Part shown: piece by piece, positions 35,157-43,900 of the stretch
Numbering within the stretch: the first letter of the stretch is position 1
How the letters are laid out: every line of letters starts with the position of its first letter
NCBI RefSeq assembly: GCF_003931875.1
Contig: NZ_CP034245.1
Location: 682,001-746,000 of the forward strand
Direction: 5' to 3'
DNA length: 64,000 nucleotides
From: Microbacterium sp. 10M-3C3
GTDB lineage: Bacteria > Actinomycetota > Actinomycetes > Actinomycetales > Microbacteriaceae
Made by a program: the position numbers and the translations under genes
The notes under the pieces: generated by a model
What the model was told of the DNA's origin: nothing
Seen by the model: only the letters and a program-made list of their open reading frames with translations
Database searches by the model: none

Positions 35157-37642
35157 GCCCGCGCGGCGAGGACGGCGGCGCGCGACGCGTGCTCGGCGGA
35201 TCCGTGTACGTCGCGGTCGGCGTGGCGCTCGCCGCCGTCGCGGCCTGGCCGATCTACGCGTCGGCGTCGTTCGCGCTCGCGGCGGGTGTCGGGGCGCTCG
35301 CCGGCGCGGCGGTCGTCGCCGTCGCGACGTGGCGCCGGTGGGGTGCGGGAGCGATCGCCGCCCTCCTCGCGGGCGTGTTCGTCCTGGCGAGCGTGCCCCT
35401 CGCCGTGCCGGCGCGCCTCGGCGGTCCGGCCGACCTCCTCCGCGGCCTCGGAGAGGCCTTCGCCGGTGTGCTGTTCGCGTGGAAGGACCTCGTCACCGTC
35501 GACCTGCCGGTCGGGGCGTACCGCAACCTCCTCATCCCCGCGCTCGTGGTGTTCCTCGTCGGCACGGCGGTCGCCCTGCGGCTGGCGTGGCGCGCCGACC
35601 GGTGGGCGACGGCGGCGGTGCCGGTGGTGCTCGCCATGCTCGGCTTCGGACTGTTCTTCGGGCGGACCGCCGTGAGTGCGCCGCTCGTGCTCGGCCCGCT
35701 CACGTGGTACGCGCCGGTGGAGACCGTGCTCGGCGCCGGTGGACTCGCGGCCGGGGTGCTGTGGCTCGCGTGGCGCAGTCGCGACGAGCGGCTGCAGGCC
35801 CTCGCACGCGCGACCGCGGCCAGCGGGGTGCGGATGTCGCGACGGCCCACGCGCACCGACCGGCGGCGCGTGGCGCTCGGGGCGGGGATGCTCGTGACCG
35901 CCCTCGTGGCCGCGGTCGCCGTCGTCCCGTGGGCCGCGCGCGGTGCCGACCGGGACGTGCTGCGCTCGGCGACCGGCCCGGATCGTCAGCTCGCCGCGGC
36001 GGTGAGCCCTCTCGCGCAGTACCGCACGCTGTTCGAGGACGAGCGGGCCGACGCCGTCATGTTCCGCGTGAGCGCGGAGCCCGGCGCGGCGCCCGAGCGC
36101 ATCCGCGTCGCCGTGCTCGACGCGTACGACGGCGAGACCTTCCGTGCGGGCGCGGACGGCCCGTCGACGCCCTACGTGCGGGTGCCGTCGGTGCGGGATG
36201 CCGGCACCGGATCGGCGGTCGGCATCCGCGTCGAGATCGACGCGTGGGACACCATCTGGACGCCCACCGCCGGGCGGCTCGCCTCGGTCTCGTTCGACGG
36301 CGACCGTGCCGCCGCGCTCGCCGACCGCTTCTACTACAGCGCCGCCGACGACGCGGGGGTCGACGTCGCCGGCGGCGGCCTGCGCACCGGCGACGCCTAC
36401 CGCCTGCGCGCCGTCGAGCCGGCCCTGCCCGACGTGTCGGGCCTCGCGGCCCCCGGCGGCGACCTCGGCGGCGTCGAGCCGCCCGAGAACCTCCGCGCAT
36501 GGGTCGCGGAGCACGCCACCGGCAGCGGCGGCGCCGCCCTCTCCGGCCTCGTCGACCTGCTGCGCGAGCGCGGCTACCTGAGCCACGCGCTGAGCATCGA
36601 CGCCGCCCAGCCGCCGTCGTGGGTCGCCGAGCGCCCCGGGTACGCGTTCCAGCCGAGCGCCGCCGGCCACTCGCTCGCCCGCGTCGACCAGCTGTTCGCG
36701 CGCCTCCTGGAGCGCGAGGGCGACCCGCGGGCCGCCGCATCCGGCAACTACGTGGCCGCCGTCGGCGACGACGAGCAGTTCGCCGTCGCCGTCGCCCTCA
36801 TCGCGAAGGAGCTCGGCTTCCCCGCGCGGGTGGTGCTCGGCGCGCGGCTGAGCAGCTCCGACGCCGCCCTGCCGACGTGCGAGGACGGCGTGTGCCGCGG
36901 CCGCGACCTCGCCGCATGGACCGAGGTGCGCGACGATGACGGCACGTGGGTGCCGCTGGACGTGACGCCGCAGGCCGAGCAGTCGCCGAGCCTCGAGGTG
37001 ACGCAGCAGCGCGATCCCGAGAACGTCACCGAGGTGCGTCCGGACGCGGTGGACGAGGTGGTTCCGCCGGAGCCGGTGCAGGAGGACTCCGCCCGCGACG
37101 ACGACGGCCCGGACGCCGGCGGCTGGGATCTCGCGTGGCTGTGGCCGGTCGTCCGGATCGGCGGCATCGTGCTGCTCGTCCTGGCCGTCGTGCTCGGCCC
37201 CTTCCTCGCGATCCTCGCGGCGAAGGCCGCCCGCCGCCGGGCGCGGCGCCGCGCCGCGCCGGTGTCGGCGATCGCCGGCGGCTGGGACGAATACGTCGAC
37301 GCGGGGGTCGACGCCGGGCGTCACTCGCCCCGCGCGGCCACGCGCGGAGAGATCGCCGCGGCCTTCGGCACGGCTTCGGGCGCCCTGCTCGCCGAGCGGG
37401 CCGATCGTGCGGTGTTCTCGCGCGAGAGCACGAGCGAGGCGGATGCGGCGGAGTTCTGGCGCATCGTCGAAGAGGAGCGACGCGCCATGGCGCGCGAGCG
37501 CGGAGTGTGGCGGCGCATCCGCGCGGCCGTATCGTTGAGGTCGTTCGTCCGGGTCGTGGCGCCGCAGGCGTCGCAGCGGGTGATGCGCATCGTCGAGAGG
37601 GGGAGGCGCCGGGCCGGCGGCCGCGGGCGCGAAACGTCATGA
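35153..37642 (+). CDS. Transglutaminase-like membrane protein, apparent pseudoenzyme (TgpA-like)
   Basis: This 829-residue protein has several N-terminal helices (about 1-190), an extracellular transglutaminase-like domain (about 260-670), one more helix near 670-690 and a basic cytoplasmic tail. Where family members read GDCEQ, it reads GDDEQ (residues 538-542), so the nucleophilic Cys is Asp540. Where they read AHAW, it reads LAAW (586-589), so the catalytic His is replaced by Ala587. The third residue, Asp603 in PLDVTP, is kept. It is therefore unlikely to be an active protease or transglutaminase and may bind peptidoglycan peptides or proteins instead. It is coupled to DUF58 upstream and the FHA gene downstream. 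Confidence 0.85.
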   Translation: MSPRGEDGGARRVLGGSVYVAVGVALAAVAAWPIYASASFALAAGVGALAGAAVVAVATWRRWGAGAIAALLAGVFVLASVPLAVPARLGGPADLLRGLGEAFAGVLFAWKDLVTVDLPVGAYRNLLIPALVVFLVGTAVALRLAWRADRWATAAVPVVLAMLGFGLFFGRTAVSAPLVLGPLTWYAPVETVLGAGGLAAGVLWLAWRSRDERLQALARATAASGVRMSRRPTRTDRRRVALGAGMLVTALVAAVAVVPWAARGADRDVLRSATGPDRQLAAAVSPLAQYRTLFEDERADAVMFRVSAEPGAAPERIRVAVLDAYDGETFRAGADGPSTPYVRVPSVRDAGTGSAVGIRVEIDAWDTIWTPTAGRLASVSFDGDRAAALADRFYYSAADDAGVDVAGGGLRTGDAYRLRAVEPALPDVSGLAAPGGDLGGVEPPENLRAWVAEHATGSGGAALSGLVDLLRERGYLSHALSIDAAQPPSWVAERPGYAFQPSAAGHSLARVDQLFARLLEREGDPRAAASGNYVAAVGDDEQFAVAVALIAKELGFPARVVLGARLSSSDAALPTCEDGVCRGRDLAAWTEVRDDDGTWVPLDVTPQAEQSPSLEVTQQRDPENVTEVRPDAVDEVVPPEPVQEDSARDDDGPDAGGWDLAWLWPVVRIGGIVLLVLAVVLGPFLAILAAKAARRRARRRAAPVSAIAGGWDEYVDAGVDAGRHSPRAATRGEIAAAFGTASGALLAERADRAVFSRESTSEADAAEFWRIVEEERRAMARERGVWRRIRAAVSLRSFVRVVAPQASQRVMRIVERGRRRAGGRGRETS

Positions 37643-39144
37643 ACTCGGATTCCGTCGGGCTCCTCCTGGGGCTGATGACCTTCGTCCTGATCGTCGTCCT
37701 GTACGTCTGGCAGTCCCTCGCGCTCGCGGCGCTCTTCCGCAAGGCGGGGGAGCAGTCCTGGAAGGGCTGGGTGCCGATCCTCAACCAGGCGACCGTGCTG
37801 CAGCTGGGCGGATTCTCGCCGTGGCTCATCCTCGTCGCGCTCATCCCCGGTGTCGGCGGCATCGTCGCGTGGGTGCTGCTGATCGTCGCCGCCCACCGCA
37901 TCAACCGCGACTTCGGCTACGGCGCCGGCATGACGGTGCTCGCCGCTTTGCTCTTCATCATCTGGGCCAGCGTCCTGGGCTTCGGGTCGGCGCGGTGGAT
38001 CGGCGCGGGCGCCGCGCCGACTCCCGGGCCCGCGCGGCGCGGTCCCGACGCCAGTCCGTTCGCGGCGCCCGCGCCCGCCGCCGTCGCGCCGCCGGCGGCT
38101 GCCCCGCACGCGCCCGAGACCGCGCGTGTGACGCTCCCTTCGCCCGCGGCGGGTGCGGCCGCGCCCGCGGCGTCGGCGTGGGCGCCCGCTGCCGCGCCGT
38201 CGTTCGGCCCGTCCGCGGGGCCGCCTCCGATCCCGCCCCGCCCGCTGCCGACCGTCGGCCCTGCCGCGGCGGATCCGGCCGACGACGATGCCGTCGACTC
38301 CGGCGACCGCGTCGCCGGACGAGCGCCATCCGCCGCGCCCGCCGCACCGGCGCCGATCGCGCCGATCGCCTCGGTGCCGGGCATCCGCCCGTCGCTGTCC
38401 GGGCCGAACGGAGCCGAGACGCCCGTCGCGCCCGTCCACGACGTGCCGGCGCCTGCTGAGGCCCCGGCGTCGCCGCAGCCGGATGCGGCGCCGGCTGCCG
38501 GTGCCGACGCGTCGCGCGAGCCCGAACCCGAGCCGTGGGCACCCCCGCCGCCCGCGCTGCGCTCGCCCGCGCCCGCCGCCGCGGACGACACGTTCCCGGA
38601 GCTGTCGGAGGCGATCTCGGCGGTGGCCGGCGCACCCGATGCCGGAGCGCCGCGCTCGGCGCGCGCGTCTGTTTCGGCGCTGTACGCGCAGCCGGAGATC
38701 CCCGCGGACGCGCCGGCCGCGGCCGCATCCGTGGACGACGACCGCGCCGACGACACGGACGATGACGACCTCGAGGCCCTCGATCGCACCGTCATCGCGC
38801 GACGCCGTCGCATCCCGTGGGCGCTGATCCCCCCGGGCGGGTCTCCGATCGAGCTCGCTTCAGACGTGGTGATCCTCGGCCGGCGGCCGGCGGCCGACCC
38901 GGCGCATCCGGGCGCGCAGCTCATCGCGATCCCCGACGAGACCCGTACCGTGTCCAAGACGCACGCGCGGCTCGAGCTGCGCGGCGACACATGGTACGTG
39001 ACCGATCTCGACTCGACCAACGGCGTGCTCTTCGCGACGCTCATGGGCACCGAGGTGGAGGCGCAGCCCGGTCAGGAGATCGAGGCGGGCGACCGCTTCT
39101 TCCTCGGCGACGCGGAGGTGCGGCTCACCCGGAGCGACGGATGA
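37639..39144 (+). CDS. FHA-domain membrane protein with DUF5684-like N-terminus
   Basis: This 501-residue protein has three membrane helices in its first 120 residues (LGLMTFVLIVVLYVWQSLA; WLILVALIPGVGGIVAWVL; VLAALLFIIWASVLGFG) resembling DUF5684, then about 270 residues of Ala/Pro-rich linker, then an FHA domain at the C-terminus (VVILGRRP, VSKTHARLEL, LDSTNGVLF). FHA domains bind phosphothreonine. Just before the FHA domain is DRTVIARRRR, with Thr384, a candidate kinase target that could be bound in cis or in trans. The start overlaps the transglutaminase-like gene's stop codon (ATGA). Confidence 0.85.
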   Translation: MNSDSVGLLLGLMTFVLIVVLYVWQSLALAALFRKAGEQSWKGWVPILNQATVLQLGGFSPWLILVALIPGVGGIVAWVLLIVAAHRINRDFGYGAGMTVLAALLFIIWASVLGFGSARWIGAGAAPTPGPARRGPDASPFAAPAPAAVAPPAAAPHAPETARVTLPSPAAGAAAPAASAWAPAAAPSFGPSAGPPPIPPRPLPTVGPAAADPADDDAVDSGDRVAGRAPSAAPAAPAPIAPIASVPGIRPSLSGPNGAETPVAPVHDVPAPAEAPASPQPDAAPAAGADASREPEPEPWAPPPPALRSPAPAAADDTFPELSEAISAVAGAPDAGAPRSARASVSALYAQPEIPADAPAAAASVDDDRADDTDDDDLEALDRTVIARRRRIPWALIPPGGSPIELASDVVILGRRPAADPAHPGAQLIAIPDETRTVSKTHARLELRGDTWYVTDLDSTNGVLFATLMGTEVEAQPGQEIEAGDRFFLGDAEVRLTRSDG

Positions 39145-39151
39145 CCCGGCC

Positions 39152-39757
39152 GTGAGTGCCGGCGACGACGCCGACGACGTCACCCTGTGGGCCGGTCGGC
39201 TCCGGCCCTGGCCGGCGGCCGACGCCCCGGCCCCGGCGATCGTGCCCGCCGATCCGGCGACGCCCGACGAGGGGACGCGCCTCGTGCGCCGCCGACGGAG
39301 TGGCTCGGGGTCCGAGTCTGCGGAGGATCCGCGGCCGAAGACCGAGCCCGTCGCCCCGCCCCCCGACGACCCCGCTCCGGATGCCGCCGTATCCGACGAG
39401 GCCGCCGCATCCGAGGGGCCCGTCGAGGAGACCGTGCTCCGGCGCACCCAGCTGCGCGCCACGACCTCCCCGCCGACGACGCGCCGCGCCGCACGCCCCG
39501 CGACCGCTCGCGCCGCCGAGCCCGACGCGTACGTGCCGGACCCCGCGGCGCGCGAGGTGTACCGCCCCCGCGCGGCCGAGCCCGTCGTCGTCGAGCGTCG
39601 GGCGCCGGAGCCGCCGCGGGCTCTCGCTCCGGAGGACCCGCCTCCCGCGCCCGCGCGCGCATCGCGCCGACTCCCCGTCGTGCTCCTGGTCGCGGGCATC
39701 GCGGTGATCGTCGCCGGCGGAATCGTCGGAGCGCTCGTGCTCGCGCTCTTGCCGTGA
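39152..39757 (+). CDS. Pro/Ala-rich single-pass membrane protein of the secretion locus
   Basis: This 201-residue protein is mostly disordered and ends in one membrane helix (VVLLVAGIAVIVAGGIVGA) with no external domain, so nearly all of it is cytoplasmic. It carries two threonine motifs like that of the preceding FHA protein: EGTRLVRRRR (Thr42) and EETVLRRTQL (Thr94). These suggest an adaptor phosphorylated by the kinase and bound by FHA domains. The start is a GTG 7 bp after the FHA gene. It is the last gene of the first unit. Confidence 0.65.
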   Translation: MSAGDDADDVTLWAGRLRPWPAADAPAPAIVPADPATPDEGTRLVRRRRSGSGSESAEDPRPKTEPVAPPPDDPAPDAAVSDEAAASEGPVEETVLRRTQLRATTSPPTTRRAARPATARAAEPDAYVPDPAAREVYRPRAAEPVVVERRAPEPPRALAPEDPPPAPARASRRLPVVLLVAGIAVIVAGGIVGALVLALLP

Positions 39758-39821
39758 CGCCGCGCGCATAGGGCCCGCGAGGGCGCGTCGTCAAGCACGC
39801 GGTCAGCCCCCGGGCCTTTGC

Positions 39822-39827
39822 TACGGT
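39822..39827 (+). promoter_or_regulatory. -10 box for the RDD-FHA/EccC operon
   Basis: TACGGT lies 27 bases before the ATG at 39855 in the 97-bp gap after the previous unit; the leader carries GAGGGGGA. It would drive the second transcription unit. Confidence 0.45.
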
Positions 39828-39854
39828 CATGTCGGAAGCTCTCGAGGGGGATCG

Positions 39855-40940
39855 ATGACCGCAGCCGCCGAGGCGCCCGTGCGTCCCGACGACGACCTCG
39901 GCGACCCCGCGTTCGCCGCACGACTGGGGGTCGTGTCCGCCCGGCCCGGCGTGCGGGTGTGGGCCTTCGTCATCGACGCGCTCGTGTGGCTGCTGCTGGC
40001 CGCCCCCGCGGTCCTCGGCGCGATGCTGCTGACCGGCGGCGACGTCTCGTGGGGCCCGGTGACCCTCCTCGCCGTCGGGGCCGCGGCGCCCAGCGTGTTC
40101 GCCCTGCTGCAGCTCGTGCTGCACGGCCGGCGGGGCGTCACCGTCGGCAAGGCGTCGATGCGCCTGCGCTCGGTCTCGGTGCGCGACCTCGGCCGTCCCG
40201 GGTTCTGGCGTGTCGTGCTGCGCGCCCTCGTCCTCGCGGCGAGCTCCCTCGTCCCCATGATCGGCCCCGTCATCCTCCTGTCCTCGGGCCTGTGGGACCG
40301 CGAAGGCCGGGGACGCAGCATCCTGGACCGGATCGGCGGATGCTGGCTGATCGACGCGCGCGCCGGACTCGACCCGTTCGACCAGCGTGCGCTGCGTCGC
40401 GCCGTCCGCGAGCTCGAGCTGCCCCTGCGCGAAGTCGCCGAGGCGCTGCCGTCCCTCGCATCAGGCGCCGCCCTGGAGACCGACCGACCTGCCGCCGCGG
40501 AACGGCGTTCGCGCGCCGCGGTCGTGGGCCTCGCGGGCGGTCCATGGAGCGAGCCGCCGCCGCCGGCGCCCGACGGACTCATCGCGGATGTCCCGCGCCA
40601 CACGCACCACCTCGTCTTCGAGGACGGCTCGACTGTAGCCGTTCCCGAGTTCGGCCTGCTCGGTCGCGCGCCCGAGCCCCCCGTGGGCCGGACCGCCGAC
40701 GTGCTGCTCACGCTGGAGGACCCGCAGAAGCTGCTGTCCAAGACGCATCTGGCCTTCGGCGCCGACCCGCGCGGTGTGTGGATCGCCGATCAGGGATCGA
40801 GCAACGGCACCGTCGTGATCGCGGCCGACGGCACCGAGACCACGCTGGTCCCCGGCGCGCAGGTGGGTCTGGAGCCCGGCAGCGTCGTGCGCGCGGGCGG
40901 CCGCATGTTCCAGGTCCGACAGGGGAGCCCCACGGCATGA
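39855..40940 (+). CDS. RDD-FHA membrane protein
   Basis: This 361-residue protein has an RDD-like membrane domain at about residues 28-170 (RPGVRVWAFVIDALVWLLL; ALVLAASSLVPMIGPVILL), a charged linker and a C-terminal FHA domain (FGLLGRAPEP, KLLSKTHLAF, QGSSNGTVV). The FHA landmarks GR, SxxH and NG are all present. It is the second FHA protein of the locus and is translationally coupled to the EccC-like motor gene (ATGA), so it probably sits next to the motor in the membrane and links it to phosphorylated partners. Confidence 0.88.
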   Translation: MTAAAEAPVRPDDDLGDPAFAARLGVVSARPGVRVWAFVIDALVWLLLAAPAVLGAMLLTGGDVSWGPVTLLAVGAAAPSVFALLQLVLHGRRGVTVGKASMRLRSVSVRDLGRPGFWRVVLRALVLAASSLVPMIGPVILLSSGLWDREGRGRSILDRIGGCWLIDARAGLDPFDQRALRRAVRELELPLREVAEALPSLASGAALETDRPAAAERRSRAAVVGLAGGPWSEPPPPAPDGLIADVPRHTHHLVFEDGSTVAVPEFGLLGRAPEPPVGRTADVLLTLEDPQKLLSKTHLAFGADPRGVWIADQGSSNGTVVIAADGTETTLVPGAQVGLEPGSVVRAGGRMFQVRQGSPTA

Positions 40941-43900
40941 AGCTCAAGCTCGCGCTGCGCCGCGAAGCCGCGCCCGAGGTCGACGTCATCGTCACCGCCG
41001 ACGCCACGGCCACGGTCGAGGACGTCGCCCGTGCGCTCGTCGACTCGTCCCGCGTCTCGCCCAGCGTCACCCCGACGCTCCTGGTCGCCCCGGCCGGCGA
41101 CGATCCCGTGCAGCTGGACCCCACCTCGCTCGTCGCCGACGCCCCCGTGGGCTCGGGCTTCGACGCCACGGTCGTCGCCGCCACGGCGGAGGCGTACGCG
41201 GCCAGTGGCGGCACGGCGGCCGTCATGCACATCCTCAACGGCCCCGAGGCGGGCCGGGTCGTGCCGCTGCCCTACGGCACGTCCATCATCGGCCGCGCGG
41301 AGCCCGCGCAGGTCGTGCTGCGCGACGCGATGGTGTCCAAGCGCCACGCCCGCGTCGAGATCGACCAGACGATCGAGCTCATCGACCTCAACTCCGCCAA
41401 CGGGCTCGTCGTCGACGGCGGCGTCGTGCCGCGCGTGCGCACGCGCCCGGGTCAGGTCGTCACGATCGGCGGCACCGACGTCACGTTCGTCCTGACGCCG
41501 CGTGAGGACGACGGCGTCGCCGAGCGGGTGTTCGAACGTGGCGGCAGCCTGCTGTTCAACCGCTCGCCGCGCGTCGAGAAGCGCTATGCCGGTCACGAGC
41601 ACCGGCATCCGGTCATCCCGACCGAGGCCGATCCGCGGCTGTTCCCGTGGCCGATGGTCGTCGCGCCGATCCTGCTCGGCCTCGCGCTCTTCGCGGTGAT
41701 ACAGCGACCGACCTCGCTGCTGATCGTCTTCATGGCCCCGATGATGATGCTCGGCAACTTCATCGGCCAGCGCACGCAGCAGGGCAAGAAGCTGCGACTG
41801 GAGATCGACACGTTCGAGCGGCAGCTCGACGAGCTCGAGGAGGCGCTCCTCGAGGAGGCGACGATCGAGCGCGAGCGCCGACGCCAGGAGGCGCCGCCCA
41901 CCGCCACGATCTACGACGAGGCGATGCGGCTCGGCCCGCTCATGTGGACGCGGCGCCCCGAGCACTGGAACTTCCTGTCGCTGCGGCTGGGCACCGGCAC
42001 CGCGCGCAGTCGCAACACCGTGCAGGAGGCGACCGACCAGCGCGGCATCGCCGAGTACGCCGACCGGGTGAACGCGCTGCGGACGCGCTTCGCGAACATC
42101 GCCGACGTACCGCTGGTCGAGCTGCTGCCCTCGGCGGGCGCCATCGGCGTCGCGGGCGGCAAGGCGGAGGTCGCCGACGTGCTGCGCGGGCTGGGCGTGC
42201 AGCTGTTCGGCCTGCACGCGCCGAACGAGGTCATCACCGCGGCGATCGTCGACCCGGCGTGGACCGACGACGTCGAGTGGATGAAGTGGCTGCCGCACAC
42301 GACGAGCCCGCAGTCGCCGTTCGCCGAGATCGCGCTCGCCGACAGCCCGTCCGCGGGCACCGTGCTCCTCAACGCGCTCGAGGGCGCCGTGCTCGAGCGC
42401 CTGTCGGGCACGCCGACGCCGAAGGGGCCGCTCGCACCGCAGGACACGTCGATGGAGCTCGGTAAGTCGGTGGGCGACCGCCCCGTGGAGCGCGCGAAGG
42501 ACACCGGCGACGTCTCCCTCGTGCTGTTCGTGACCAACGACGCGCCCGTCGACCGCGCGCGGCTCACGCAGCTGATCGAACGCGGCCCGGACGCCGGCGT
42601 GTACACGATCTTCGTCGCGCCCACCGTCGAGTCCCTCCCGGCGGCGTGCCGTACGTTCGTCGACGTGACCGGCGGGCTCGACGACGCGGTCGTCGGCTGG
42701 GTGCGCGCGGGCGAGCGGGCCGAGAACGTGCGGATCGAAGGGGTCTCACGCGAGTACGCGGAGCACTTCGCCAAGCGCATGGCGCCGGTCGTGGATTCCA
42801 GCTCGGTCGCGCCCGACTCGTCCGACCTCCCCTCCAGCGTGTCGCTCCTGCGGCTCATCGGCACCGAGCGCGCGGAGGACACCGGCGCCGTCATCGAGCG
42901 GTGGCGGCAGAACAACTCGATCATCGACCGCTCGCGCGGTCCCCGCCCCCGGCTCAAGCGCGCGGGCACCCTCAAGGCGTTCATCGGGCAGGGGAGCCCC
43001 GACGCGATGTCGCTCGACCTGCGCACACAGGGCCCCCACGCGCTCGTGGGCGGCACGACCGGCTCGGGCAAGAGCGAGTTCCTGCAGACGTGGGTGCTCG
43101 GGATGGCCGCGGAGTACAGTCCCGACCGCGTCACGTTCCTCTTCGTCGACTACAAGGGCGGCTCGGCCTTCGCCGACTGCGTCGACCTGCCCCACTGCGT
43201 CGGCCTCGTGACCGACCTCAGCCCGCACCTGGTGCGCCGGGCGCTCACGAGCCTGCGCGCGGAGCTGCATCACCGCGAGCACCTGTTCAACCGCAAGAAG
43301 GCCAAGGACCTGCTCGAGCTGGAGAAGCGCCAGGACCCCGAGACGCCGCCCGCGCTCGTGCTCGTGATCGACGAGTTCGCGGCCCTCGCGACCGAGGTGC
43401 CCGAGTTCGTCGACGGTGTCGTCGACATCGCCCAGCGCGGCCGCTCGCTCGGCATCCACCTCATCATGGCCACGCAGCGGCCCGCGGGCGTCATCAAAGA
43501 CAACCTGCGCGCCAACACGAACCTGCGCGTCGCGCTGCGCATGGCGGATGCGGCGGACTCCACCGACGTGCTCGGCGACGACGTCGCCGCGGGCTTCGAC
43601 CCGTCGATCCCCGGGCGCGGCGTCGCCAAGACAGGGCCCGGTCGTCTCGTCCCGTTCCAGGCCGCGTACGCCGGCGGATGGACCACCGACGAGCCCGACC
43701 GCGCCCAGATCCGGGTCGCCGAGCTGCGTTTCGGCTCCATCACGGTGTGGGAGAACGACGACGACCGCGAGGCCGCCTCGGACACGCACGACGCGGACCT
43801 CGGCCCGAACGACCAGAAGCGGCTCGTCGCCACCGCCGTGGCCGCCGCATCCGAAGCAGGCATCCCCGCGCCGCGCCGCCCGTGGCTCGACGACCTGGCC

